From positions 1 through 64,000 of the forward strand of contig MKGP02000047.1 of NCBI GenBank assembly GCA_001913845.2: a DNA stretch of 64,000 bases, in the 5' to 3' direction. The notes under the pieces are model-generated. The model saw nothing but the letters and a program-made list of their open reading frames with translations, searched no databases and was not told the DNA's origin. The stretch's first letter is position 1. The number at the start of each line of letters is the position of its first letter. The DNA comes from Limnothrix sp. CACIAM 69d (GTDB taxonomy: Bacteria; Cyanobacteriota; Cyanobacteriia; CACIAM-69d). Below, one piece after another: positions 26,903 to 35,657 of the stretch. A program made the translations under genes and the position numbers.

Positions 26903-28378
26903 TTAATTGGGCATCACGCGCACCCGATCGCCATCTTTCAAGTAGGGCCCACCCTTGACCACTACTCCTTGGCCCGCTTGCAAACCGCTGCGCACTTCGA
27001 CCCGCCCATCGGGGAGCACCTTGCCCACTTCAACACGCTGGGCACTAACCGTATTGTCGGGGTTCAAGCGATAGGCGATCGCCGTGCCATCCGGCTGTGG
27101 CAACACCGCCTTGGCCGGAATTGCCAAGCCGCGGCCCATGGAGACCCCTACGGCGGCCCGCAAAAACATCCCCGTGCGTAGACCCGGCGAGGGTTGCAGT
27201 TCCACCTTGACCGTGGCCAGGCGGGATTGGGGGTCGATCGTGGGGTCAATTTCGCGCACCCGACCATTAATCACCTGCCGGGTGGCATCCACGATCGCCT
27301 GCACTGGTTGCCCCGGCTGAATACCCCGTAGTTGGGTTTCGGGAACTTTCAAATGCAGTTCCAGCTTGCCCACCGCTGCAATTTGGAAGAGTGGTGTATT
27401 AGCCGTCACATTACCCACGGTGGTTTCGCGCTTCACAATCACCCCCGGCGCAGGAGCCAGCACGCGCGAGTTTTTGAGCTGCTCCATAATTTGGCGCACC
27501 CGGCCACGCGCCTGCAAAAAGCGGGCTTCCGCTTGGGTAATGTCTTCTCGGCGGTTCCCGGTGGCTAACTGGCGGTAGCGCTGCTGGGTTTCCGCAAAGC
27601 GGGCTTGGGCCTGTTCGAGGGCCGCCTCGTCGCCCCGGGCCCGGGTAATCACTTCATCCAGTCGATCGCGCGAGATTGCCCCCTCGTTGGCCAGGGACTG
27701 GTTGCGATCGACCCGCAACTTTGAAAGGGCCAGGTCAGCTCTGGCGCGATCGACCCCCGCTGCGGCCTGGCGGGCCGCCTCGCGGGCCTGGGCAATTTCC
27801 TCCGGCCGGAACCCACTGCGCAACTTTGCCAGGGCCGCTTCCTCTTCCAAGGCCTGGGCGCGGGCTTGACCTAACTGGGTGCGCAACAAGGAATCATCCA
27901 CAATGGCCAGGGTTTGCCCCTGCTGCACCACTTGCCCCTCATCGGCCAAAATTTGCAGCACCTTTAGCCCAGTGCCCGGCGGTTGCACTGGCACTAGCTC
28001 ACGGGCCTCGATCGTGCCGCTGGCTTCGATCGTCCGGCTCACTTGGGCCAATTCTGCGGTAGCAATGGTCACCGGCTGTTCGCTGCCGGTTGCCGGGGGC
28101 GCGGTGGTCGTCGCGGGCTGTTGGGCCACGGCGGGTTGTGCTTGGGGATTGCGGCCCCCCAGGGCAAAGCTCACCCCCAAACTGACCAACACCCCCACCC
28201 CCAGACCCACCAACAACCCCCGGGGGCCGCTCAGCCAAGCAGTTCCCGGGAGCCACAGGTCATCTCCAGGGTCAAGGGCTTCATCATCCAGATCAAGAAT
28301 CTCGTCATCGATCGGGGTCGGTGGCATGGGTGCGGGTGAAGCGTCCGTTGTGGTGCGATCGGGCAAGTCAAGGGCCAT
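26903..28378 (-). CDS. RND efflux periplasmic adaptor (membrane fusion protein)
   Basis: A 491-residue HlyD/AcrA-type adaptor. An acidic cytoplasmic N-terminus (DDEILDLDDEALDPGDD) precedes one transmembrane helix (GLLVGLGVGVLVSLGVSFALGG, about 53-75) and a Pro/Thr/Ala linker. It has split biotinyl-lipoyl halves (VLQILADEGQVVQQGQTLAIVDD and NSRVLAPAPGVIVKRETTVGNV) around a long coiled-coil hairpin (about 165-295, rich in Ala, Arg, Glu, Gln). The beta-barrel and membrane-proximal domains end at GVVVKGGPYLKDGDRVRV. It is anchored by a helix rather than a lipid. It precedes the RND pump and should form a tripartite complex with it. Confidence 0.92.
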   Translation of the reverse strand: MALDLPDRTTTDASPAPMPPTPIDDEILDLDDEALDPGDDLWLPGTAWLSGPRGLLVGLGVGVLVSLGVSFALGGRNPQAQPAVAQQPATTTAPPATGSEQPVTIATAELAQVSRTIEASGTIEARELVPVQPPGTGLKVLQILADEGQVVQQGQTLAIVDDSLLRTQLGQARAQALEEEAALAKLRSGFRPEEIAQAREAARQAAAGVDRARADLALSKLRVDRNQSLANEGAISRDRLDEVITRARGDEAALEQAQARFAETQQRYRQLATGNRREDITQAEARFLQARGRVRQIMEQLKNSRVLAPAPGVIVKRETTVGNVTANTPLFQIAAVGKLELHLKVPETQLRGIQPGQPVQAIVDATRQVINGRVREIDPTIDPQSRLATVKVELQPSPGLRTGMFLRAAVGVSMGRGLAIPAKAVLPQPDGTAIAYRLNPDNTVSAQRVEVGKVLPDGRVEVRSGLQAGQGVVVKGGPYLKDGDRVRVMPN

Positions 28379-28781
28379 GGTTTAACCCCAGGCGGGTGGC
28401 AAGTGAGAGGCAATTGGCGGCGATGGCGTTAGGCGGTCTGTTCGCCCAACGTCACAGGGTCAATTCCAGCGGGTCAATTCCACAGGGTAAGGAATTCAGA
28501 CCTGAATCGTGATCCCTGGAAGCTAAAGAAACATGAAATTTTTTTGCATCCTCTTTAAAGATTACCCCAACCATGCCCTGAGCTTGGGATCGATTGGCAG
28601 TTCCGATCGCCCCTCCATGGTTCCAATCGCTGCCAATCGACAGCCGACGCGGATTGAGCATCCAAATCCTCTCCATCCTCCCCGATCGCACCGCACCGAC
28701 CGCGCCGTCAGCCTCCTGTGGGCGCGATCGATAATGGAGCCGGCCCAAGCCCACAGCAATCCAGCAATTAGGAGCCAGTTC
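28379..28781. other. Divergent promoter region
   Basis: Between the adaptor gene (minus) and the DUF389 gene (plus), about 400 bases. A long frame continues upstream from the DUF389 gene to 28533, but its translation is low-complexity and unlike the conserved protein, so I treat it as non-coding. No clear operator is seen; CAGGGTCAATTCC and GCGGGTCAATTCC repeat at 28454-28480. Confidence 0.45.
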
Positions 28782-29879
28782 ATGGCGCAAAAGCAGCACA
28801 AGTCGGGGTGGATCAGGCAAGGGGGGTGGCGGGCCAGCCGGCCTGACCTTTGGCAATGGGGAAAGGTCGCCCGTCAACGGCTGATTCAGTGGCAGCGCCT
28901 GTCACCGGAGCGATCGGCCCAGCTCAATCACATGCTCTGGGAAGATGCGCGGATCGATCGCCCCTACCTCACCCAAGTCCTCGCGGCCTGTCTGATTGCC
29001 TCCTTTGGGCTGTTGGCCAACAGCGTCGCCGTTATCATTGGGGCCATGATCATCGCTCCCCTGATGTTGCCCATTCGGGCGATCGCCTGGAGCGTTGTGG
29101 CAGGCGATTGGTCTCTGTTTCGGCGGGGTGTTGGGTCGCTCAGTTGTGGTGTGTTTCTGGCGATCGGGCTGTCTGCCTTGGTTGGTTGGTTGGCAGGCAT
29201 TCCCGCCTTTGGCAGTGAAGTGCTGGCCCGGGGCAATCCCAACCTGTTGGATTTAGGTGTGGCCCTAGTGGCCGGAGCGGTCAGCGCCTATGCCATGGTG
29301 CAGCCCAAGGTTTCGGGAACCGTGGCAGGAACCGCGATCGCCGTGGCCCTGATGCCGCCCGCCTGTACCGTTGGTCTCGCCATTTCTCAGGGCTATGGTC
29401 TGTTGGCCCAAGGGGCCGCCCTGCTGCTGTTGACGAACCTCTGTGGCATTGCCTTGGCAGCGGCGCTGACCTTCTGGATTTTGGGGGAACTGCCCCTGAA
29501 AACCGGCCGCCACGGCATGACCGCGATCGTGGGCATGACCCTACTTTTGGCCGTGCCGTTGACCTACAGCTTTTCTGAACTGGTGCGCCAGGCCCGGCTA
29601 GAAGCCAGCTTGCGCCAAGCCCTGCTCGATCGCACCCTCACCTTTCGGCGCGTGCAGCTCATTGACAGCAGCGTTAACTGGCTGGCCAGCCCACCCGAAG
29701 TTCGCCTCACCGTTCAATCGGCCGAGAGCATTTCGCCCTTTCAAGCCCAATTACTCGAGGAATTTCTGGAAAAAGCCATGGGTCAACCGTTCCGGCTCGT
29801 ATTCTTGGTCAGCAAAGTTTCAGAAATTCACTCGGATTCGCGCACTGAGCCGGAGCCACCTCCGCCAGCTCCCCAATAG
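28782..29879 (+). CDS. DUF389 family membrane protein
   Basis: A 365-residue polytopic protein of the DUF389/TIGR00341 family, function unknown. The conserved core has about six helices, including LTQVLAACLIASFGLLANSVAVIIGAMIIAPLM, where the ANSVAVIIGAMIIAPLM signature is diagnostic. Later helices carry AYAMVQPKVSGTVAGTAIAVALMPPACTVG. The start is set at the ATG at 28782 because TTAGGAG lies eight bases upstream; the frame stays open for another 250 bases upstream but without conserved content. The C-terminus ends in a Pro-rich tail (EPEPPPPAPQ). Confidence 0.85.
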   Translation: MAQKQHKSGWIRQGGWRASRPDLWQWGKVARQRLIQWQRLSPERSAQLNHMLWEDARIDRPYLTQVLAACLIASFGLLANSVAVIIGAMIIAPLMLPIRAIAWSVVAGDWSLFRRGVGSLSCGVFLAIGLSALVGWLAGIPAFGSEVLARGNPNLLDLGVALVAGAVSAYAMVQPKVSGTVAGTAIAVALMPPACTVGLAISQGYGLLAQGAALLLLTNLCGIALAAALTFWILGELPLKTGRHGMTAIVGMTLLLAVPLTYSFSELVRQARLEASLRQALLDRTLTFRRVQLIDSSVNWLASPPEVRLTVQSAESISPFQAQLLEEFLEKAMGQPFRLVFLVSKVSEIHSDSRTEPEPPPPAPQ

Positions 29880-29933
29880 TTTCAATAGTTTCAACCGATC
29901 AGCCCAATTCCTTAAGCCAGATTCACCCGCAAG

Positions 29934-29999
29934 ATTCAGTTGTTGAATCAGTTGTTAAAACAGTGGTGATCCGTTGTTAAAAGATCAGTTGTTAAAAGA
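29934..29999. repeat. Degenerate tandem repeat (CAGTTGTTAAAA-like)
   Basis: Four imperfect units built on (C)AGTTGTT(A/G)AA are spaced 12 to 20 bases apart. They lie between the DUF389 gene and the TerB/Mo-nitro_C gene. Confidence 0.55.
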
Positions 30000-30097
30000 A
30001 GTGGGTACTGCGGGCCAGGGCGCGATCGCCCCTCTTAGGATATTGATCAAGACACAAAGGGATTGAGACACAACGTTGCGATTAGGTGTCAGTTTTT

Positions 30098-30748
30098 ATG
30101 ACTCTTGTGGCAGAACCATCCGATCGCGTTCGTACCCTGCTGTGGTTGCGCGGCCTGACCACCGTTGCTTGGGCCGATGGGCATCTGGATGATGAAGAAC
30201 GGGAAATCATCACCTCCCTCACCCACGAAACCCTCGACCCCGAAGCCATCCTCGAACCCCTCACCCCCGAAGAACTAGCCGCCGAACTCGGAGACGACCC
30301 CCACCATGCAGACAACTTTCTGCGCACCGCCGTGATGGTGGCGATCGCTGACGGCATTTACTCCGACTCCGAAGATCAGCTCATTCGGCAGTTCAGCGCC
30401 GCCCTCGGCCGCAAAATTCCCGCCTTCGAGGCCCTACAACAAACCCTCAATTGCGCCGAGCCGATTCAGCCCCACCCCGACCCGCACCGGGGCGATGTGC
30501 TCAACCCCGTGCGCCATTGGCTGGATGGTTTGGAAATTCACAATCCCAAAGTTGCGCACTTTCTCTGTAAAATGATCCCCGCCCAATGTCCCTTCGAGCG
30601 GGATGTGATCGTTTTTGGGCGCAAGCTGGCCCACATTCCCCCCATGTGCAAACTCAACCCACTCTACGACCAGCTCATGGGGTTGCGATTCCGTGCTCTC
30701 TCCTACTTGGCAGACGACTGTGGTGAAGACATCACCCCCTACTGCTAG
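30098..30748 (+). CDS. TerB-like / Mo-nitro_C domain protein
   Basis: A 216-residue soluble protein with two parts. The N-terminal all-helical half resembles the TerB/DUF533 fold: [19 protein letters not shown] and later [17 protein letters not shown] are two repeats of the A-D-G-x-(x)-D-x-E-x2-(L/I) acidic motif. The C-terminal 80 residues ([51 protein letters not shown]) match the Mo-nitro_C domain, named from nitrogenase gene regions and with six conserved Cys. No nif structural genes are in the window, so the name should not be read as evidence of nitrogen fixation. ATG at 30098 is preferred over a GTG four codons upstream. Confidence 0.8.
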   Translation: MTLVAEPSDRVRTLLWLRGLTTVAWADGHLDDEEREIITSLTHETLDPEAILEPLTPEELAAELGDDPHHADNFLRTAVMVAIADGIYSDSEDQLIRQFSAALGRKIPAFEALQQTLNCAEPIQPHPDPHRGDVLNPVRHWLDGLEIHNPKVAHFLCKMIPAQCPFERDVIVFGRKLAHIPPMCKLNPLYDQLMGLRFRALSYLADDCGEDITPYC

Positions 30749-30796
30749 GTGGGTTTTGGGGGCGATCGGGGATCTCTGCCCAACCCAAAGCCACCT
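30747..30796 (+). terminator. Possible terminator after TerB/Mo-nitro_C gene
   Basis: AGGTGG at the stop codon pairs with CCACCT at 30791-30796, with additional imperfect pairing of GTTTTGGG and CCCAACCC inside. There is no clean T-run, so the assignment is weak. Confidence 0.35.
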
Positions 30797-30900
30797 CTAG
30801 CGCGATCGCGAGCCGTCATCGCCCGGATCATCTGCGATCCTCGGCCAGGGCTGCTGGACTTCCCCAATGCTGCTTTCCCGTCACTTCGCGCCACTATTTC

Positions 30901-32037
30901 ATGCAATTTATTGATCATTCAGAAATCGTCGTCCAGGCTGGCAACGGGGGCGACGGCATCGTTGCCTTTCGTCGGGAAAAATATGTGCCCGCCGGGGGCC
31001 CCGCTGGCGGTAACGGGGGTCGGGGCGGCTCCGTCTACTTTGTCGCCACCGATCGCCTGCAAACCCTATTGGACTTTCGCTACAACGCCCGCTTCAAGGC
31101 CCAAGACGGAATGCGCGGCGGCCCCAACAATTGCACCGGCCGCAGCGGTGAAGATTTGGTGGTGGAAGTGCCCTGCGGCACGGCAGTTTATGATGCCAAC
31201 ACCCGGGTACTGGTGGCCGATTTGGTGCAACCCGGCCAACGAATTTGCATTGCCAAAGGGGGCAAGGGTGGCCTCGGGAATGCCCATTTCCTGAGCAACC
31301 GGAACCGCGCTCCGGAACTGGCCCTGCCTGGGTTACCCGGCGAAGAATTTCGGCTGTATTTGGAACTAAAGCTACTGGCGGAGGTGGGGATCGTGGGTCT
31401 GCCGAATGCGGGCAAGTCCACGATGATCTCCGCGCTCTCGGCGGCCAAGCCGAAAATTGCTGACTATCCCTTTACAACCCTCGTACCGAACTTGGGCGTG
31501 GTGCGCCGGCCCACGGGCGATGGCACGGTGTTTGCGGACATTCCCGGCTTAATTGAGGGGGCCCACGAGGGCTTGGGGCTGGGCCATGAGTTTCTGCGAC
31601 ACATTGAACGGACAAGGCTGCTGTTGCACTTGGTGGATGCCACAGGAGAAGACCCGATCGCGGCCTATCACACGATTCAAAACGAGCTACAGGCCTATGG
31701 GCGCGGCCTGACCGATCGCCCGCAAATCCTAGCCATTAACAAGGTGGATGCGGTGGATGCTGATTGGGTCAACGCCCTGATCGAAGAGCTGCAACCCCAC
31801 CACCCGGAACCGATCCTGAAGGTATCCGCCGCCACCCGCCATAACTTGGATGGCTTGTTGCAGCGGGTTTGGGATTGGCTCGACGAGTTAGGCCCCGTTG
31901 TTTTGGAGTTGCCCACCCTGCTCGATCGCCCCCTGCGCGGTGATGGGGATGAGTTTGGTGATGATGAGGACTGGGAAGACGACGAAGAATGGGAAGACGA
32001 TGAAGACGGCCCCGAAGTGATTTGGGTTGGCCATTAA
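30901..32037 (+). CDS. obgE: Obg family GTPase
   Basis: Conserved ribosome-associated GTPase. The N-terminal Obg fold is glycine-rich ([43 protein letters not shown]). The G domain has P-loop GLPNAGKST, switch TT of YPFTT, G3 [17 protein letters not shown] and G4 NKVD. The C-terminal extension is strongly acidic (a run of D/E/W from about residue 345), as in other cyanobacterial Obg proteins. 378 residues. Converges on the lipoprotein gene 34 bases away. Confidence 0.96.
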   Translation: MQFIDHSEIVVQAGNGGDGIVAFRREKYVPAGGPAGGNGGRGGSVYFVATDRLQTLLDFRYNARFKAQDGMRGGPNNCTGRSGEDLVVEVPCGTAVYDANTRVLVADLVQPGQRICIAKGGKGGLGNAHFLSNRNRAPELALPGLPGEEFRLYLELKLLAEVGIVGLPNAGKSTMISALSAAKPKIADYPFTTLVPNLGVVRRPTGDGTVFADIPGLIEGAHEGLGLGHEFLRHIERTRLLLHLVDATGEDPIAAYHTIQNELQAYGRGLTDRPQILAINKVDAVDADWVNALIEELQPHHPEPILKVSAATRHNLDGLLQRVWDWLDELGPVVLELPTLLDRPLRGDGDEFGDDEDWEDDEEWEDDEDGPEVIWVGH

Positions 32038-32070
32038 GCACCGGAATCTCCCAAAGTCAACCCAGCTCCG

Positions 32071-32760
32071 TTAGTCGGCTAATTCTGTCCAGCCAGTCGC
32101 GTCCTTGGCCGGGCCGGGAGCTGGGGCAGCCGCCGGAGCGGAGCGCGGAGCAGCCGGTGTGTTGGCGGTGGCGGGATCGGTGCTGGCGGGGTTGGGACTG
32201 GTTTCGGGGGCGATCGCCTGGGCTGGTGGATTGCTGGGCCGTTGGGCCGTCAAAGCCGGTGGGGGTGTTTGCCAGGTGATTTGCCCCTGATCACGCACAT
32301 CCACCGTGATCGATCGCACCTGGCCCGCCCCAATCACTTGGCATTCAAAGCGATCGCCCGGTGAAACCACGCGATAGGGTTGTCCACAGTCAATTTTCAG
32401 GCTGTTGGCGGGGCCGCTGATTGCCTCCTGGGCCGCCAACGCTGTTTGTAAATCGGTCTGCAAGGAACCTAAATCCAACAGCCGCCAAGAGTTGATCACT
32501 TCCCAACGAATCGTGGCCCGATCATCTACTTGCGTCACAGCCACAAAGAAATTGCCCTCCGGTTCCAGCTTGCCCACACATTCAAAGGTTTGCCCCGTCC
32601 GAGGGGTTAAATTCGCTGGGCAACGCAACTGATTGACCGGCACTTTGGCGTTGAGCAATTCCTGCTGAATTTGGGCGGAAATTTTTTCCGTATCGAGTTT
32701 GGAACAGCCTCCTAGAAGCAGCCCCAAGCTAGCTAGGGCGATCGCCAGTCGAGCACTCAT
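32071..32760 (-). CDS. Lipoprotein with two DUF4333-like domains
   Basis: A 229-residue lipoprotein with a signal peptide ending in the lipobox LLGGC (Cys about 19). Two DUF4333-like units follow: LRCPANLTPRTGQTFECVGKL and IDCGQPYRVVSPGDRFECQVIG. Each has a Cys pair and the G-x2-FEC-x-(V) strand typical of that domain; each is followed by an acidic DDR or DQG turn and an IRWEV or ITWQT strand. The C-terminal third is Ala/Pro/Thr-rich and disordered. It is the last gene of the TonB-like/ExbB/ExbD unit (67 bases after exbD). The ATG at 32760 is preferred; another at 32766 is possible. Confidence 0.8.
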   Translation of the reverse strand: MSARLAIALASLGLLLGGCSKLDTEKISAQIQQELLNAKVPVNQLRCPANLTPRTGQTFECVGKLEPEGNFFVAVTQVDDRATIRWEVINSWRLLDLGSLQTDLQTALAAQEAISGPANSLKIDCGQPYRVVSPGDRFECQVIGAGQVRSITVDVRDQGQITWQTPPPALTAQRPSNPPAQAIAPETSPNPASTDPATANTPAAPRSAPAAAPAPGPAKDATGWTELAD

Positions 32761-32827
32761 TAGCATGATCAATAAGTAGTGAAATAGATCAAGATTCAAG
32801 TCAAATTAAAGTTTTTCAAATAACCAT

Positions 32828-33253
32828 CTAGGGTGACTCGATCGCCAACGACACGCGATCGCCCCCGGCTTGCTGCAACTTGCCCAAGAGTTTGGCGAGT
32901 TGCTCATAGGCAACCTTATTGTCGGCTTTTAATAAAACAGCACCTTCAGGGCTTTTGCTCAAATAGGTTTGTACTTGCGAGATCAAATCTGCTTCGGAAA
33001 CCAGTTGGCTACCCACTGAAATTTGCCCGGTATTGGACAAGCTCACCATCAAGGGATCGGGGGTTTTTTCTTTGCTGGCTGGGGGCGCATCTGCCTTGGG
33101 TAGGTTAATTTTCAGGGCGCTATTATTCCCTGTTAAGGTCATGGAGACAATGATGAAAAAGGTCAAAATGGTCATGATCACATCCATCATCGGCACCAAG
33201 TTAACCTCAGGAATTTGCGAAGAAGGCTGATTACGGCGATTACGGGAATACAT
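32828..33253 (-). CDS. exbD: ExbD/TolR family protein
   Basis: A 141-residue subunit of a proton-driven energy-transducing motor. A basic, Asn/Arg-rich N-terminus is followed by PEVNLVPMMDVIMTILTFFIIVSM, the single transmembrane helix with the conserved Asp that conducts protons (VPMMDV). The periplasmic domain ends with LLKADNKVAYEQLAKLL, typical of ExbD/TolR. It follows exbB by 88 bases and should assemble with it. Confidence 0.92.
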   Translation of the reverse strand: MYSRNRRNQPSSQIPEVNLVPMMDVIMTILTFFIIVSMTLTGNNSALKINLPKADAPPASKEKTPDPLMVSLSNTGQISVGSQLVSEADLISQVQTYLSKSPEGAVLLKADNKVAYEQLAKLLGKLQQAGGDRVSLAIESP

Positions 33254-33341
33254 ATCACATTCTCCTGAAAGATTAGCTTCCGGTTGTCGTCAACTCAGAT
33301 TCGTTCATGCCAGATTTATTGATGAATTGGTCTGGTATGAA

Positions 33342-34073
33342 CTAGTTGGCCGTTGCGGTCTTTTCATCAGATCTCGACTTGATGCCATTTAGATTTGAGC
33401 TGGCTTCCGATTCCGATGAATTTGAATCGGGTTCAGTTTGATTCGCTTCATACCAAACCTGCCGATAAATCAGTTCGAGGGCAGCGCCTACCTGGGAGAA
33501 GTACTGCATTTGCTTAGTTTGGAAAGTCACTAAGATTCTGAGAATACTTAAGGCTAAAATCGCCGCGATCATTCCTCCGGCCGTTGTGGTCAGGGCTTCC
33601 CCAATCCCGGCTGCTGCTTTGCTGGCTTCTTCGGCCCCTCCAGAGCCGCCGATGTTGAGGCTGGCAAAGGTGGCAATCAAGCCCGTGACTGTTCCTAACA
33701 GACCCAGAAGCGGGGCAATGCCCACAACGCTCTCAAGAAGTTTGTCCCCACGATGCATTTCAATAAACTCGCGATCGGCTGCCGTTTCCAGGGCGAGGCG
33801 AAAGGTTTCCGGGGTGGGATCTTGTAACCGCAAGGGTGCTAACAGAAACCGCCCGATCGGCAATTCTTTGGCTTGGCGGGCGATCGCCGCTGCATCTGCC
33901 AAATTGTAGTGGGCGGCTTCTAAAACTTCCCGCACAATGCGATCTTCACGGCTCAGGAGTTGATACCAAAACCACGATCGCTCTAATCCGCAACCCACTG
34001 TGGCGATCGACATCCCCACAATGGGAATCATCACTGGGCCGCCAACCGCAATTAACTGAAACAAATTGGACAT
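33342..34073 (-). CDS. exbB: ExbB/TolQ/MotA family protein
   Basis: A 243-residue, three-helix motor subunit. The first helix is VGGPVMIPIVGMSIATVGCGLE. The signature region LLESVVGIAPLLGLLGTVTGLIATF and EALTTTAGGMIAAILALSILRI forms helices 2 and 3 with the conserved Thr/Gly residues of the proton channel. It ends in a Ser/Asn/Lys-rich cytoplasmic tail of about 35 residues. It lies between the TonB-like gene and exbD on the same strand. Confidence 0.93.
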   Translation of the reverse strand: MSNLFQLIAVGGPVMIPIVGMSIATVGCGLERSWFWYQLLSREDRIVREVLEAAHYNLADAAAIARQAKELPIGRFLLAPLRLQDPTPETFRLALETAADREFIEMHRGDKLLESVVGIAPLLGLLGTVTGLIATFASLNIGGSGGAEEASKAAAGIGEALTTTAGGMIAAILALSILRILVTFQTKQMQYFSQVGAALELIYRQVWYEANQTEPDSNSSESEASSNLNGIKSRSDEKTATAN

Positions 34074-34202
34074 CGATCCTTAGCTCCTATTTAGGTTTCT
34101 GGGCAATGGCTACGATAGGGAACTCAATTAATTCACATTCTTTGGGAGTTGATCATTAGAACTTGAGCAGGCGATCGCCCAGGGTCATCCTGGGTTGATA
34201 CT

Positions 34203-35387
34203 TTATTGGGGTGCAACCCGCCAAACAACTACAATCGTGCCGCTGTTATCAGCCGTGGGCACTAGGTTGAGATAAAGCACCAAGCTGGCTTTTTTCACGC
34301 GATAAACAAAACCACCGCCATATTGCTGATTGGTCTCTTGGGGATCAAAGCCGTTGTTGACCAGGTTAGTGCGGAAATAGGCATCAAAGAACGTTGTGGG
34401 ATCTTCACCAGCCACAAACTTCATGGCCGCAATTTCCGATCGAGCCGTGCCAGCCGGGAAGAAATCATTGGGTTGAGCAAACTGAGCGGCGCTTGCATCC
34501 TCTGCGGCTAAGCCACTCAGCACGCTGTAGATTTCATTCGGCACTTCGATCGCCTGGGTCAAATCTCCCAAGCCCACGGGTTGCTCTGACAAAACATAAA
34601 TTGCCCCCAATTCCTCTGCATTCAAAATGCTCAGAAATTGCGTTAACCCGTCACGGGAAACCTGCAAAACAATCCCGCCGTTGGCGCTGCCATTAGCCGG
34701 TTGCACGGCATACTTGCGAGCCACCAATTCCTTTTGAAAAAACTGCGACACTTCTGCCAGGGATTTACCCGTGCTGAGGCAAGATTGCAAATTAAAGCAC
34801 CCTGGTTTCGCCCCTGGATATTGCGGGAAATCCTGCCAGGGGTTAGCTCCGGTGGCGGGTGGCGCGGTGGTCGCGGGTGCGGTGGTCGCGGGTGGCGTGG
34901 TGGCGGGTGGGGTCGTTGTGGGTGGCGGGGTTTGGCGAGGGCGCTGCACGATCGGGCGCTGGGCTGGCCGTGTGGCGGGGCGACTAATGGCCGGTCGCTG
35001 AATGGGCGATCTCGCGGGCGGTGTGGGCCGTGCTGGTGTTAGTGGGGCTGCCTTCGCGATCGGTTGACCCGGCATGGGCAATTGCACGATGCGCACCTTT
35101 TTTTCTTGGGGATTGGTAGGCGGTGCCTTTGCCTCATCTCCAGTTGAGATGAAACCGAGAGCCAGATGCAGGCCCAATGCCAAAGCCATCGTTCCCCAAA
35201 ACAATCCCTTCGATTGTGGAACCGGACTTTCTAAAACATGCAACCAAGCGATCGCCTCGGGGGAATCGTCATCATCAGGATTCGCCGCTAGATCTAGATT
35301 GATCGAAGGCTGAAACTCTCCGGTTTTTCGTTCAAAAGCCAGAGAATCCAAATTCGGTAATGAAGGAAACAGTTTAGGTAAAGCCAC
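34203..35387 (-). CDS. TonB-like protein with unusual two-module C-terminus
   Basis: A 394-residue protein with TonB topology. A 60-residue acidic cytoplasmic part leads to one helix (GLFWGTMALALGLHLALGFIS, 61-81) carrying His74, in the place where TonB has its functional His. A Pro/Thr/Arg-rich periplasmic spacer follows (about 85-180, with PARPTPPARSP and repeated PPATT). The C-terminus is not the TonB carboxyl domain. Instead there are two weakly similar modules, one from WQDFPQYPGAKPG with FFQKELVARKYAVQ and one with FFPAGTAR, FFDAYFRTNLVNNGF and LVLYLNLVP. It is upstream of exbB by 129 bases, so it is the likely energy-transducing partner. TonB function is inference from topology and position. 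Confidence 0.75.
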   Translation of the reverse strand: MALPKLFPSLPNLDSLAFERKTGEFQPSINLDLAANPDDDDSPEAIAWLHVLESPVPQSKGLFWGTMALALGLHLALGFISTGDEAKAPPTNPQEKKVRIVQLPMPGQPIAKAAPLTPARPTPPARSPIQRPAISRPATRPAQRPIVQRPRQTPPPTTTPPATTPPATTAPATTAPPATGANPWQDFPQYPGAKPGCFNLQSCLSTGKSLAEVSQFFQKELVARKYAVQPANGSANGGIVLQVSRDGLTQFLSILNAEELGAIYVLSEQPVGLGDLTQAIEVPNEIYSVLSGLAAEDASAAQFAQPNDFFPAGTARSEIAAMKFVAGEDPTTFFDAYFRTNLVNNGFDPQETNQQYGGGFVYRVKKASLVLYLNLVPTADNSGTIVVVWRVAPQ

Positions 35388-35657
35388 GATTAGAGAGCAA
35401 AGGAGGGAGCGTCACAACAACTTACAAGACGGCCACTAAAGGCAAACCAGAATATGCAGTTCCGTCAGCAAAATACCGTCAGCAAAATCATTTGAGGTCA
35501 GCATCTTTACTCATAAGGAAAGGCTGTCTTTGCAAATTCACCCATGTTCGTGAACTTACAAAAACTGCCTTTGAATCAACTTCGACATTCTTCGGCAAAT
35601 GAATCAAACCACTTCAGAAAATTGATTGCTTTTGATGCTGCTCAAAAGCACCTTTCA

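Noticed and set aside
28533-28781. N-terminal extension of the DUF389 protein
   Set aside because: The frame is open, but TTAGGAG before the ATG at 28782 and the onset of conserved sequence favour the shorter protein.
30098-30748. Evidence of nitrogen fixation from the Mo-nitro_C domain
   Set aside because: The domain name derives from gene context in diazotrophs; no nitrogenase gene is present. nifJ here also fits fermentation rather than fixation.
30749-31294. 181-residue frame overlapping the start of obgE
   Set aside because: It runs through the obgE N-terminus in another frame and encodes no recognisable sequence.
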